From: Streptococcus sp. DD12
GTDB lineage: Bacteria > Bacillota > Bacilli > Lactobacillales > Streptococcaceae
Direction of reading: 5' to 3'
DNA length: 64,000 bases
NCBI RefSeq assembly: GCF_001578885.1
Contig: NZ_KQ969495.1
Location: forward strand, 62,001 to 126,000
In this document: positions 47,686-58,118 of the stretch, piece by piece
How the letters are laid out: the number at the start of each line of letters is the position of its first letter
Position numbering within the stretch: the stretch's first letter is position 1
Position numbers and translations under genes: made by a program
The notes under the pieces: model-generated
Database searches by the model: none
Told to the model about the DNA's origin: nothing
Seen by the model: the letters and a program-made list of their open reading frames with translations, nothing else

Positions 47686-49374
47686 ATGACATTACGACAA
47701 GATGCCAAAAAATACCTTGGGCTCTTTGCAGCCACAACAATCCTTGCGACGGCAAGCTTACCTTCTGTCGCAGTCTTTGCCCAGGAAACTGGCCAGGCAA
47801 TGACAGTTGCAGCTGGGGGCGGGGGTGCCGATACCCAGTCCTATGACTATACGGGAACAACTAATGGGGTCTTGACGGCTAATGCGACCGAAACAAGCCT
47901 CGAAAATACAAGCGCAGAAAGCACCAGCTCTGCACAAAATGTGGCCTTGGCCCAAAATGCGGGAACCCTAAAGCTAAATAAGGTCACCCTGAACAAGTCA
48001 GGCGACGATGATGATGCGGACAATGACAATTTCTATGGCGTGAATTCCATCTTGTTAGCGGTCAATTCAGGCAGTAAGGCCTACCTTGGTGACTCTAGTC
48101 TATCAGCTAGCTCAACTGGGTCAAATGGGATTTTTGCGACAGACAAGGCCAGTGTCTATGCCAATAACTCCAGCATTACCACCACAGCAGATAACTCTCG
48201 GGGGCTTGATGCCACCTATGGCGGTAATATCCTTGCCAATAAGATGACCATCGCTACCCAGGGCGACCACAGCGCAGCGCTAGCCACGGACCGTGGTGGG
48301 GGAAATATTTCCGTTACCAACTCCCAATTGACGACGGCAGGTTCAGGCTCGCCCTTGTTGTATTCAACGGGAACCATTGAGGTGGACAATGTGACTGGGA
48401 CAAGCTCAGGCAGTCAGCTGGCAGGGATGGAGGGGCTCAACACCATCCGGATTTATAACTCCCAGTTACAGTCTAGCCTGACGGGAACGACGGGCTCCGA
48501 CCCTGTCGCCAACGGCGTTATTCTCTACCAATCCACCTCTGGGGATGCAGAGACAACAACCAGCGAGACGGCGCGTTTTGAAGCCAGTCAGTCCACCCTT
48601 TCATCGGCCATTAGCTCAGGCGCCATGTTCTATGTGACCAATACCAAGGCGAATGTCGTCTTATCTGATACGACCTTGGATTTTGACACCAGCAAGGCCA
48701 ACCTTTTGACCATTGCAGGAAATGACAGCAATAACTGGGGAACGGCGGGCAGCAATGGGGCTACGGTCACCTTTACAGGGCTTAAACAGACCCTTAAGGG
48801 GAACATTTCTGTCGATACTATTTCGAGTTTGGACCTCTATCTCTTGGATGGGACAACTTATACAGGAAGCACGATGATTTCACAAAATGCGACCAATACC
48901 TCACCGACGACTAGCCCTATTACCGTGAATATTGATGGCAAATCCAAGTGGGTGGTTACAGGTGATTCGACCATTTCCAATCTTAACCTTGCCAAAGGTG
49001 GCCAAGTGGTCGATAGCGATGGCAAAACCGTTACCATCGTAGCCAACGGTCAAACGGTGGTAAAAGGTGAGAGTGACAAGACCGTGACGGTGACAGGGAC
49101 TTATAGCACCACCGTTACAACTTCAGAAAACAATGCCTTATCTACCGACTACATCGACCGGACGGATTTTGATAACTATTACAAAACGAGCACGAGCTTT
49201 GGCAGCAATGCGTCTAACAGTGCTAGTAGCAGTAAAAGTAGCACTAGCCAGCAAAAAACAAAGGCAAGTCACAGTTACCTTCCCTATGCTTTAGCTGGTG
49301 GGGTGAGCCTTCTGGTCATCGGAGCAGGCACTGCCTTGCTGGTCAAAAAACGTGGCCATAAGAAAAATAAGTGA
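47686..49374 (+). CDS. Secreted beta-helix-like surface protein with C-terminal membrane anchor
   Basis: 562 residues. A signal peptide (cleavage near VFAQE) is followed by ~420 residues of short repeating strands rich in Thr, Ser, Asn and Gly. Recurring units such as ANNSSITTTADNSRGLDATYGG and LSSAISSGAMFYV fit a right-handed parallel beta-helix, as in carbohydrate-binding or adhesin-like proteins. A Ser-rich linker, a hydrophobic span (about 533-553) and a basic tail end it. SYLPYALAGG stands where LPXTG would be, so it is membrane-anchored or uses an unusual sortase signal. I do not recognise a named family. Ribosome site AAGGAG. Confidence 0.75.
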   Translation: MTLRQDAKKYLGLFAATTILATASLPSVAVFAQETGQAMTVAAGGGGADTQSYDYTGTTNGVLTANATETSLENTSAESTSSAQNVALAQNAGTLKLNKVTLNKSGDDDDADNDNFYGVNSILLAVNSGSKAYLGDSSLSASSTGSNGIFATDKASVYANNSSITTTADNSRGLDATYGGNILANKMTIATQGDHSAALATDRGGGNISVTNSQLTTAGSGSPLLYSTGTIEVDNVTGTSSGSQLAGMEGLNTIRIYNSQLQSSLTGTTGSDPVANGVILYQSTSGDAETTTSETARFEASQSTLSSAISSGAMFYVTNTKANVVLSDTTLDFDTSKANLLTIAGNDSNNWGTAGSNGATVTFTGLKQTLKGNISVDTISSLDLYLLDGTTYTGSTMISQNATNTSPTTSPITVNIDGKSKWVVTGDSTISNLNLAKGGQVVDSDGKTVTIVANGQTVVKGESDKTVTVTGTYSTTVTTSENNALSTDYIDRTDFDNYYKTSTSFGSNASNSASSSKSSTSQQKTKASHSYLPYALAGGVSLLVIGAGTALLVKKRGHKKNK

Positions 49375-49466
49375 CTGCTTTAGACCAGATATTGGCTTAA
49401 AAAATGAAAGAATTTTTCTCCCTATCCAAATAGAAGGGAAAAAGCCCAATCTCCCTAGGGTGATTA

Positions 49467-49495
49467 GTGACAGAGCTTTCAAAAAATGGTAAAAT
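49467..49495 (+). promoter_or_regulatory. rfbA promoter
   Basis: GTGACA (49467-49472), 17-nt spacer, extended TGG-TAAAAT (-10 at 49490-49495), 32 nt before the ATG. Confidence 0.65.
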
Positions 49496-49527
49496 GAAGT
49501 GATTATACAAGAAATGAGGATTACTTC

Positions 49528-50397
49528 ATGAAAGGAATCATTCTCGCTGGTGGTTCAGGAACTCGGCTGTACCCGCTCACCCGTGCTGCGTCTAAACAGC
49601 TGATGCCCGTCTACGATAAGCCAATGATTTACTACCCCCTCTCAACCCTGATGTTGGCAGGAATCAAGGATATCTTGATTATCTCTACCCCACAGGACTT
49701 GCCACGCTTTAAAGAGCTCTTGCAAGACGGTTCTGAGTTTGGGATTTCCCTCTCTTATGCGGAGCAACCTAGCCCAGACGGCTTGGCGCAAGCCTTTATC
49801 ATCGGTGAAGAGTTCATCGGAGACGACCATGTTGCCCTTATTTTAGGGGATAATATCTACTATGGTCCTGGTCTGTCCAAGATGCTCCAAAGAGCAGAAG
49901 CCAAAGAAAAAGGGGCGACAGTCTTTGGTTACCAAGTCAAAGACCCTGAGCGTTTTGGTGTCGTTGAGTTTGACGAAAACATGAATGCCCTTTCTATCGA
50001 AGAAAAACCTGAGCATCCCAAGTCAAATTATGCTGTGACAGGCCTGTATTTCTATGACAATGATGTCGTTGAGATTGCCAAAAACATCAAGCCTAGCCCA
50101 CGTGGTGAGCTAGAAATCACAGATGTCAATAAGGCCTACCTGGAACGTGGTGACCTGTCTGTGGAAATCATGGAACGTGGTTTTGCTTGGTTGGATACAG
50201 GAACCCATGAAAGTCTCCTAGAAGCGGCCCAATACATTGAGACCGTCCAACGGATGCAAAACCTTCAAGTGGCTAACTTAGAAGAAATTGCTTATCGGAT
50301 GGGCTATATCACCAAAGATCAGGTTCGTGAACTGGCGCAACCCCTCAAGAAAAACGAATACGGGCAATACCTGCTCCGTCTGATTGGAGAAGCCTAA
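49528..50397 (+). CDS. rfbA: Glucose-1-phosphate thymidylyltransferase
   Basis: 289 residues. RfbA/RmlA joins dTTP and glucose-1-phosphate to give dTDP-glucose, the first step to dTDP-L-rhamnose. The nucleotide loop is [16 protein letters not shown], the sugar site has [10 protein letters not shown] and the Lys is in [22 protein letters not shown]. Standard length. Its stop overlaps the rfbC start. Confidence 0.97.
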   Translation: MKGIILAGGSGTRLYPLTRAASKQLMPVYDKPMIYYPLSTLMLAGIKDILIISTPQDLPRFKELLQDGSEFGISLSYAEQPSPDGLAQAFIIGEEFIGDDHVALILGDNIYYGPGLSKMLQRAEAKEKGATVFGYQVKDPERFGVVEFDENMNALSIEEKPEHPKSNYAVTGLYFYDNDVVEIAKNIKPSPRGELEITDVNKAYLERGDLSVEIMERGFAWLDTGTHESLLEAAQYIETVQRMQNLQVANLEEIAYRMGYITKDQVRELAQPLKKNEYGQYLLRLIGEA

Positions 50398-50990
50398 TGA
50401 CAGATAACTTTTTTGGTAAAACACTGCAAGCCAAGGCTATTGAGGCCATCCCAGGGATGTTAGAATTTGATATCCCTGTCCATGGGGACAACCGCGGTTG
50501 GTTCAAGGAAAATTTCCAAAAGGAAAAAATGCTTCCTCTAGGATTTCCTGAAAGTTTCTTTGCGGAAGGCAAGTTGCAAAACAACGTGTCCTTTTCACGG
50601 AAAAATGTTTTGCGTGGCCTTCATGCGGAGCCTTGGGACAAGTACATCTCAGTTGCAGATGAAGGGAAGGTTCTGGGGTCTTGGGTTGACCTCCGTGAAG
50701 GAGAAAGCTTCGGAAATGTTTACCAGACCGTGATTGATGCTTCCAAGGGTATTTTCGTCCCTCGCGGTGTCGCGAATGGTTTCCAAGTCTTGTCTGATAA
50801 GGTGTCTTATAGCTACTTGGTCAATGACTACTGGGCTCTAGAGCTCAAGCCAAAATACGCTTTCGTCAACTATGCTGACCCAAGCCTAGGCATCCAGTGG
50901 GAAAACTTAGCAGAAGCAGAAGTCTCAGAAGCAGACAAGAACCATCCTTTGCTCAAAGACGTCAAACCATTAAAAGCAGAAGATTTGTAA
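50397..50990 (+). CDS. rfbC: dTDP-4-dehydrorhamnose 3,5-epimerase
   Basis: 197 residues, cupin fold. Motifs are FDIPVHGDNRGWFKENF, NVLRGLHAEPWDKYISVADEGKVLG with the catalytic His, and GVANGFQVLSDKVSYSYLVNDYW. It performs the third step of dTDP-rhamnose synthesis. It overlaps rfbA by one base. rfbB follows after a 268-bp structured gap. The fourth enzyme, RfbD, is not in this window and in streptococci often lies elsewhere. Confidence 0.96.
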   Translation: MTDNFFGKTLQAKAIEAIPGMLEFDIPVHGDNRGWFKENFQKEKMLPLGFPESFFAEGKLQNNVSFSRKNVLRGLHAEPWDKYISVADEGKVLGSWVDLREGESFGNVYQTVIDASKGIFVPRGVANGFQVLSDKVSYSYLVNDYWALELKPKYAFVNYADPSLGIQWENLAEAEVSEADKNHPLLKDVKPLKAEDL

Positions 50991-51003
50991 AAATGTTGCT
51001 CTT

Positions 51004-52305
<1,302 letters not shown>

Positions 52306-52310
52306 ACAAA

Positions 52311-52343
52311 AAATCAACTCAGGAAAACCTGGGTTGATTTTTT
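52311..52343 (+). terminator. Terminator of rfbB
   Basis: Stem 52311-52323 / 52328-52340 with an AAAA loop and one T-G pair, followed by more T. Confidence 0.88.
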
Positions 52344-52373
52344 TGCTGAGAAGTGGTTAGAGGCTTTTGTCGG

Positions 52374-53162
52374 TTAACTGTCAAAGTCTGCCTTGCTTTT
52401 GGTATCTGCGTACTCCTCGGCAACTTCTTGGGCTAGAATGCTGTCATAGTCTGCTAGGGTGATGTTTTGTCCGTATTTTTGTCTTAGGGCGGTCGTCACT
52501 AGGCGATAGGCAAGGCGTGGGTTGCGAGAGAGGATAGGCCCATGGAAATAGGAACCAAAGACATTTTTATAGTGCACGCCTTCCGTTTGGTCTTGGCCAT
52601 TGTTACCATTTCCGTAGGCGCAGACGCCCAGAGGCTTTTCATCATCGGCTAAGAAAGTCCGGCCTTGATGGTTTTCAAAACCATAGTAAGTTTCGTCGAA
52701 GGCTTGGTTATAAATTTTGATGTCTCCGATAAATCGGTTGTTTTCCTGATTGAGGGTATAGTGCTTTAAAATACCCAGGCCATCAATCTTTTGACCATCT
52801 GCTTGGACATAATATTGCCCTAGGAGCTGGAAACCGCCACAGATAGCTAGGAGGGTTCCTTCGCTTTGGATATAGCGCTCCAGTTCAGCCCGTTTTTGAG
52901 GGAGGTCTTTGGCGACGATGGTCTGCTCGTAGTCTTGTCCGCCACCAAAAAAGGCGAGTTGGTAGTCATCCGCGGAAAAGTCGTCTCCCAGGGAAACAAT
53001 ATCCACACGGACCTTGGCCCCAAGTTTTTCAGCAACGTATTTGAGCATGAGCACATTTCCATTGTCTCCATAGGTATTCATCAAGTCCCCATAGAGGTGA
53101 GCAATGGCAAGTTCGTACTGAGCTTCCTGGTTTTCAGGGGATTCTAAAGAGGTATAAACCAT
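52374..53162 (-). CDS. gatD: Lipid II isoglutaminyl synthase glutaminase subunit GatD
   Basis: 262 residues, CobB/CobQ-like glutamine amidotransferase. The nucleophile elbow is [15 protein letters not shown], and a His lies in [16 protein letters not shown]. It provides ammonia to MurT, which amidates the D-Glu of lipid II; in streptococci this amidation is needed for efficient cross-linking by penicillin-binding proteins. It follows murT directly, with the start adjacent to the murT stop. Confidence 0.94.
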   Translation of the reverse strand: MVYTSLESPENQEAQYELAIAHLYGDLMNTYGDNGNVLMLKYVAEKLGAKVRVDIVSLGDDFSADDYQLAFFGGGQDYEQTIVAKDLPQKRAELERYIQSEGTLLAICGGFQLLGQYYVQADGQKIDGLGILKHYTLNQENNRFIGDIKIYNQAFDETYYGFENHQGRTFLADDEKPLGVCAYGNGNNGQDQTEGVHYKNVFGSYFHGPILSRNPRLAYRLVTTALRQKYGQNITLADYDSILAQEVAEEYADTKSKADFDS

Positions 53163-54506
53163 TTAACGCATCTCCTTATTGACTGCTTGGTGACTGGCCA
53201 GCAATTCCCGAAAGGCTAGCATGGCCGTATAGGTCGCTAGGATGTAGGCATGCTGGGTCTTTTGAGTCTTGATGGCTTCAAAGATAGCCTTGAGGTCGGC
53301 CATCTCGCTAATGTCTTGGCTAGGGTAGCCTGTCACCCGTAAGCGACGGGCGATTTCGGAATGTCTGACACCCCCCGCATAGATTTCAGGGATAGGCATG
53401 TCTGTAATGTGTTCAAAGTTGACATCCCAAATCCAGCTGGTGTCGATACCGTCGGCATAGTTGGCGTTGAGCAGGACAGACAGGGAAAAGTCATAGTCAG
53501 ATAAGGCAATCATGTCCAAGGCTTGGTTGGCACCGACAGGGTTTTTAATAAGAACCAAGGTACAGTCCTTGTCCCCGATTTGGAAGGTTTCTTGCCGACC
53601 AAAGACAGCCCGACTCTTTTCAAAGCCAGCCTTGATGGTTTCAGGAGCAATGCCAAAAAATTCTGCCACTGCCACAGCTGCTAAGGCGTTATAAATATTG
53701 TAGAGGCCCCCAACCTTGATGCGGTAGTCCTGACCGTCAATGGTGAAGTCAGCTGAGGTATTTGTGATGGCCTTGAGGGATGTCAAGCGGTAGTCTAGTT
53801 CAGGCCGCTTAAAGTCACAGTTGGGGCAAGAGTAGTCTCCCAGATTGGCATAGGTATTGAGCCGATAAGTCAAAATGGATTGACACTTGGGACAAAGAAC
53901 CCCCTCAGTGTTGTAATGCGTCCGCCTTGGCTCAGTCTTTTCCGTGTCAAAACCGTAGTAGCGCACAGGATTGACCACCTCTTTGGAATGAAAGAGCGGG
54001 CTATCCCCATTGGCCAAAATAGTGGCATGCGGTGCTTGGGCAGCGCCGTCTAAAATCATCTGGTAGGTGGTGTAGATTTCGCCATAGCGGTCCATTTGGT
54101 CACGGAAAATATTGGTAAAGACAAAAAGGCTAGGTGTGATATAGCGCGTGACCTTGGCAAGGCTGGCTTCATCAATCTCTAAAACGGCAATTTTTTTACC
54201 TGATTTGGCCTTTTTTGCCGTCAAAAACGTAGCCGTAATCCCTGAAATCATGTTGGCGCCACTGGTATTTGTCACCACTTGGCCATAAGCTTCTTGCAAG
54301 ATACCAACGGTCAAGGCTGTCGTCAGTGTCTTCCCATTGGTTCCTGTGATGACCACGATTTCATAGTCTTTGGCTAAAGTCTGTAAAATATCTGGGTCCA
54401 TTTTGAGTGCCAATTTTCCTGGTAGGGTTGACCCTCGGCCCATCCGGCTAAGGATGGCGTGTGAACTTTTTCCGGCAAGTATGCCTAAACATGTCTGTAG
54501 TTTCAT
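53163..54506 (-). CDS. murT: Lipid II isoglutaminyl synthase Mur-ligase subunit MurT
   Basis: 447 residues. The Mur ligase ATP loop is [21 protein letters not shown] Cys4 zinc ribbon is visible ([10 protein letters not shown] and YSCPNCDF), and the C-terminal part carries the conserved MurT domain. It activates D-Glu of lipid II, and GatD supplies ammonia. ATG at 54506 gives the family N-terminus ([23 protein letters not shown]). No ribosome site is visible, and a -10 lies only 7 nt upstream, suggesting a leaderless transcript. Confidence 0.95.
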   Translation of the reverse strand: MKLQTCLGILAGKSSHAILSRMGRGSTLPGKLALKMDPDILQTLAKDYEIVVITGTNGKTLTTALTVGILQEAYGQVVTNTSGANMISGITATFLTAKKAKSGKKIAVLEIDEASLAKVTRYITPSLFVFTNIFRDQMDRYGEIYTTYQMILDGAAQAPHATILANGDSPLFHSKEVVNPVRYYGFDTEKTEPRRTHYNTEGVLCPKCQSILTYRLNTYANLGDYSCPNCDFKRPELDYRLTSLKAITNTSADFTIDGQDYRIKVGGLYNIYNALAAVAVAEFFGIAPETIKAGFEKSRAVFGRQETFQIGDKDCTLVLIKNPVGANQALDMIALSDYDFSLSVLLNANYADGIDTSWIWDVNFEHITDMPIPEIYAGGVRHSEIARRLRVTGYPSQDISEMADLKAIFEAIKTQKTQHAYILATYTAMLAFRELLASHQAVNKEMR

Positions 54507-54513
54507 ACTTGTT

Positions 54514-54522
54514 ATTCTACCA
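54514..54522 (-). promoter_or_regulatory. murT promoter, probably leaderless
   Basis: On the minus strand TGG-TAGAAT is an extended -10 (TAGAAT at 54519 to 54514). Only AACAAGT separates it from the ATG at 54506, so transcription should begin at or next to the start codon. Confidence 0.6.
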
Positions 54523-54561
54523 AAAAAAATAAGGAAGGAGACAGGAAAAACATCTCTTTCG

Positions 54562-54570
54562 TGGTATAAT
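54562..54570 (+). promoter_or_regulatory. cdaA promoter
   Basis: Extended -10 TGG-TATAAT (-10 at 54565-54570), 35 nt before the proposed TTG start. It is divergent from the murT promoter. Confidence 0.65.
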
Positions 54571-54604
54571 AAAGGCACTACTAATCTAGAAAGGGTGTCA
54601 GGGC

Positions 54605-55447
54605 TTGCTGTCTTTTTTTTCCAGTGATTTTTTCACTAATTTAGTTGCCTCACCACAGGTCATCGTGGTCAATCTGCTTGACATTGCGATTGTGGCCTGG
54701 GTGATTTATCGTCTCATCAAATCTCTGATGGGAACACGGGTAATGACCCTCATTCAAGGGGTGATTCTCTTTTTAGCCATTCGCTTTGTGGCGCAATGGA
54801 TTGGCCTCACTACAGTCACATGGCTTATCAACCAAGTTGTCACTTATGGTGTCATTGCTGCCGTTGTGATTTTTGCACCAGAAATTCGGGGCTTTTTAGA
54901 AAAGTTTGGACGCACACCGCAATATTTTATCCAAACACGTCAGGTCTCTAATGAAGAAAAGATGATTACAGCTTTCGTTGAAGCTGCCAAATACATGAGC
55001 CCACGTAAGATAGGGGCTCTGGTCTCTGTTGAGAGAACCCAGACCTTACAAGAGTATATTACGACAGGTATCCCTTTAGATGCGGATATCTCAAGTCAAC
55101 TCTTAATCAATATCTTTATTCCCAATACCCCCCTCCATGATGGGGCAGTTATCATCAAGGGAGATAAGATTGTGACGGCTTCATCTTACCTGCCTCTCAC
55201 AGAAAGTTCAGGCATTTCGAAAGAATTTGGAACCCGTCACCGAGCGGCCATTGGCCTGTCTGAAGCAACAGATGCCTTTACGTTTGTCCTTTCTGAGGAG
55301 ACAGGTGGCATCTCGGTTGCCTATAAGGGAAACTTCCAGCATGATTTGAGCTATGAAGCCTTTGAACTCTTACTACGTGAGGTTTTTGTGACGGGTGAAG
55401 AGGCCCCAAGAACCCTCTGGCAGAAACTAGGGAGGAAAAAGCGATGA
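54605..55447 (+). CDS. cdaA: Diadenylate cyclase CdaA (DacA)
   Basis: 280 residues. Three membrane helices lie in the first ~95 residues. The DAC domain follows with [14 protein letters not shown] (DGA motif) and [16 protein letters not shown] (RHR motif). It condenses two ATP to c-di-AMP, which controls potassium and osmolyte uptake and wall homeostasis. The start is probably TTG at 54605, with AAAGGGTG upstream; no suitable ATG is near. It is coupled to cdaR by a 4-nt overlap. Confidence 0.96.
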   Translation: MLSFFSSDFFTNLVASPQVIVVNLLDIAIVAWVIYRLIKSLMGTRVMTLIQGVILFLAIRFVAQWIGLTTVTWLINQVVTYGVIAAVVIFAPEIRGFLEKFGRTPQYFIQTRQVSNEEKMITAFVEAAKYMSPRKIGALVSVERTQTLQEYITTGIPLDADISSQLLINIFIPNTPLHDGAVIIKGDKIVTASSYLPLTESSGISKEFGTRHRAAIGLSEATDAFTFVLSEETGGISVAYKGNFQHDLSYEAFELLLREVFVTGEEAPRTLWQKLGRKKR

Positions 55448-56400
55448 AAAAAGTTTTGAGAAAAATTTTTTCGGCACAAACGTCTTATGCCCTAGTCTCC
55501 CTCTTTTTTGCCATTGTCTTGTTTTTGACAGCCTATTCCACAAGTTATAATGGGCGTGATTTACAGACCCATGAGACCTTTTCGGCCAATGTTGAAAATG
55601 TGCCCATTGATATCAAGTACGATAGTGACAAGTATTTCATCTCGGGTTATTCCTATGAAGCGGAAGTTTATCTGACCTCGACCAACCGTGTCAAACTGGA
55701 TTCGGAAATTTCAAGCAGTACCCGTAAGTTTAAGGTGGTCGCTGACTTGACCAATGCGGACACCGGGGTGACAACTGTTAAGCTCCAAATCAAGGATTTA
55801 CCAAGTGACGTGACGGCCCGAGTTACCCCAGGCACCATGTCTGTCACCATTGGCAAGAAAAAGTCCAAGACCTTCAAGGTCCTGCCTCGCGTCGATGAGG
55901 ACCAGCTTGCAGCAGGTTATCAGTTGGAAAAAGCAAGTAGTAATCTGTCCGAAGTTACGGTCACTAGCGACGAGGATAGCCTAGAGCAAATTGACCATGT
56001 TGAAGCGGTCCTGCCGTCTAATAAGGTGCTGTCAGACAACTATTCAGGTCAAGCTAACTTGCAGGCAGTTTCCGCAGATGGAACGGTTATTTCGAGCATT
56101 ATTGACCCTTCTAAAGCAACCTTGGATGTGCAAGTGAAAAAACTGACCAAGGTCGTGCCGGTTGTCGTTAATCTGACCGGCCAAAAGGCAGAAGGGGTCT
56201 CTGAGGTGAAGTACCAAAGCTCGGTTAGCTCGGCTACCATTTCTGGCGACCAAGAGGCTTTGGACAAGGTTAGCCAAATTTCTGTCACTATTGATATTTC
56301 TAATGTCACAAAATCGCAATCTAAAAGTGTTACACTAAGTGCGGATGGGGTGACGGTTGAGCCTGAAAAGGCTACTATCGCCCTCTCGGTGACCAAATAA
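55444..56400 (+). CDS. cdaR: CdaA regulatory protein CdaR (YbbR domains)
   Basis: 318 residues. One N-terminal membrane helix (SYALVSLFFAIVLFLTAYST) precedes an extracellular part with several YbbR repeats, each with TV(T/K) strand patterns such as DVTARVTPGTMSVTIGKKKSKTF. CdaR binds CdaA and modulates c-di-AMP synthesis. The order cdaA-cdaR-glmM is conserved in Firmicutes. Confidence 0.95.
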   Translation: MKKVLRKIFSAQTSYALVSLFFAIVLFLTAYSTSYNGRDLQTHETFSANVENVPIDIKYDSDKYFISGYSYEAEVYLTSTNRVKLDSEISSSTRKFKVVADLTNADTGVTTVKLQIKDLPSDVTARVTPGTMSVTIGKKKSKTFKVLPRVDEDQLAAGYQLEKASSNLSEVTVTSDEDSLEQIDHVEAVLPSNKVLSDNYSGQANLQAVSADGTVISSIIDPSKATLDVQVKKLTKVVPVVVNLTGQKAEGVSEVKYQSSVSSATISGDQEALDKVSQISVTIDISNVTKSQSKSVTLSADGVTVEPEKATIALSVTK

Positions 56401-56420
56401 ACGGAGAAATGAAAGGATGA

Positions 56421-56434
56421 AGCGACAGGCGTCG
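56421..56434 (+). promoter_or_regulatory. Short hairpin just before glmM
   Basis: GCGAC-AGGC-GTCGC, a perfect 5-bp stem. It ends 11 nt before the glmM ATG, where a ribosome site would be expected but none is clear. An 8-codon reading frame (ATG 56417, stop 56443) covers it. Confidence 0.4.
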
Positions 56435-56445
56435 CAACGATAATT

Positions 56446-57798
56446 ATGGGAAAATATTTTGGAACGGATGGCGTTCGTGGAGAAGCCAATGTTGAATTAA
56501 CACCAGAATTAGCTTTTAAACTAGGGCGGTTTGGTGGTTATGTCCTCAGTCAACACGAGACAGACACACCGCGAGTCTTTGTCGGACGGGACACCCGTAT
56601 TTCAGGTGAGATGTTGGAATCTGCCTTAGTTGCGGGTCTTCTTTCTGTAGGGATTGAGGTTTATCGCTTGGGTGTTTTGGCAACTCCAGCAGTTGCCTAT
56701 CTGGTTCGCACAGAAAAAGCCAGCGCTGGTGTCATGATTTCAGCTAGCCACAATCCAGCTTTGGATAACGGGATTAAATTCTTTGGTGGCGATGGCTTTA
56801 AACTAGATGATGAGCGAGAATTGGAAATCGAAGCCCTTCTAGATGCTAGCGAAGATACCTTACCTCGCCCTAGTGCCGATGGTCTGGGACGGCTTGTTGA
56901 TTACCCAGAAGGGCTGCGTAAGTACGAAAAATTCCTCGTATCGACAGGTGTCGCCTTGGATGGCCTTAAGGTTGCTTTGGATGCGGCCAATGGTTCTGCT
57001 TCAACGTCAGCACGTGATATTTTTGTCGATCTTGGGGCAAATATCAGCGTGATTGGTGAAGATCCCGATGGCTTAAATATTAATGCTGGTGTGGGTTCCA
57101 CCCATCCCGAACGCCTGCAAGCTTTGGTTAAAGAAACAGGTGCAGCAGTTGGGCTAGCTTTTGATGGGGATAGTGATCGTCTCATTGCTGTGGACGAAAC
57201 AGGTGCCATTGTCGATGGTGACAAGATTATGTACATCATTGGCAAATACCTGTCCGAAAAAGGGGAATTAGCAAAAAATACCATTGTCACAACAGTCATG
57301 TCCAACCTTGGTTTTCATAAGGCCTTGGACCGGGAAAATATAGCCAAAGCGGTAACGGCTGTTGGGGACCGCTATGTTGTTGAAGAAATGCGAAAATCTG
57401 GCTACACCTTGGGTGGTGAGCAGTCTGGCCATGTCATTATCATGACTTACAACACAACAGGTGATGGGCAGTTGACTGGTGTGCAACTGACCAAGGTTAT
57501 GAAAGAAACGGGTAAGACTTTGTCAGAGCTGGCCAGCGAAGTAACGATCTACCCTCAAAAACTCGTCAATATCCGTGTGGCTAACGACATGAAAGCGAAG
57601 GCCATGGAAGTGCCTGAAATTGCAGCGATTATCCAAAAGATGGAAGCTGAAATGGCCGGCAATGGCCGGATTCTGGTCCGTCCAAGTGGGACAGAACCTC
57701 TCTTGCGGGTGATGGCAGAAGCGCCGACAGATGCCGAAGTATCTTATTACGTCGACACCATTGCCAAGGTGGTTGAAAATACGATTGGTATTGATTAA
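56446..57798 (+). CDS. glmM: Phosphoglucosamine mutase
   Basis: 450 residues. GlmM converts glucosamine-6-phosphate to glucosamine-1-phosphate for UDP-GlcNAc and peptidoglycan. The active phosphoserine is in [19 protein letters not shown], the metal loop is [13 protein letters not shown] and the C-terminal phosphate site is [16 protein letters not shown]. GlmM physically inhibits CdaA in several Firmicutes. Ribosome site is weak, and translation may depend on coupling with the upstream mini-frame. Confidence 0.97.
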   Translation: MGKYFGTDGVRGEANVELTPELAFKLGRFGGYVLSQHETDTPRVFVGRDTRISGEMLESALVAGLLSVGIEVYRLGVLATPAVAYLVRTEKASAGVMISASHNPALDNGIKFFGGDGFKLDDERELEIEALLDASEDTLPRPSADGLGRLVDYPEGLRKYEKFLVSTGVALDGLKVALDAANGSASTSARDIFVDLGANISVIGEDPDGLNINAGVGSTHPERLQALVKETGAAVGLAFDGDSDRLIAVDETGAIVDGDKIMYIIGKYLSEKGELAKNTIVTTVMSNLGFHKALDRENIAKAVTAVGDRYVVEEMRKSGYTLGGEQSGHVIIMTYNTTGDGQLTGVQLTKVMKETGKTLSELASEVTIYPQKLVNIRVANDMKAKAMEVPEIAAIIQKMEAEMAGNGRILVRPSGTEPLLRVMAEAPTDAEVSYYVDTIAKVVENTIGID

Positions 57799-57816
57799 AA
57801 AAGAACAATAATAAAC

Positions 57817-57857
57817 AAGCATGTTGTTTGCTTTGCTGGCAAATCAACATGCTTTTT
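57817..57857 (+). terminator. Terminator of cdaA-cdaR-glmM
   Basis: Stem AAGCATGTTG (57817-57826) / CAACATGCTT (57845-57854), inner TTTGC/GCAAA stem, then T-run. Confidence 0.88.
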
Positions 57858-57907
57858 CTTTATTTAAAAATCTATCGTATTATGTCTGTAAAACGTCTTA
57901 AAAGAAC

Positions 57908-57929
57908 CTGAAAATCAAGAGATTTTCAG
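57908..57929. promoter_or_regulatory. Perfect palindrome upstream of the GH32 promoter
   Basis: CTGAAAATC (57908-57916), AAGA, GATTTTCAG (57921-57929): a 9-bp perfect inverted repeat with no T-run after it. It ends at the -35 region of the promoter at 57949-57957, so it looks like an operator, not a terminator. The remaining gap (57799-58118, 320 bp) holds the glmM terminator, this site, the promoter and a cre-like site. Confidence 0.6.
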
Positions 57930-57948
57930 CGGTAAAATCCTCTAAACA

Positions 57949-57981
57949 TGTTACAATAGTCTTGTTGAAAAAACGCTTTCA
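57949..57981 (+). promoter_or_regulatory. Promoter of the GH32 gene with a cre-like site
   Basis: Extended -10 TG-T-TACAAT (57949-57957). At 57968-57981, AAAAAACGCTTTCA matches the cre pattern TGWAANCGNTNWCA except the first two bases. CcpA binding there, just past the start of transcription, would repress. Confidence 0.5.
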
Positions 57982-58118
57982 GATGACAACCATGACATTT
58001 TCATGACAATATTTAATCATGAAGCTTTCTTTCATGGAAAAGGTCAGCTCAAAGCAGCAATTTTTGTTATCTTCTAGCCATTGGCTTCATAAATACATGT
58101 CAGAAAGGAGATTGAAAA

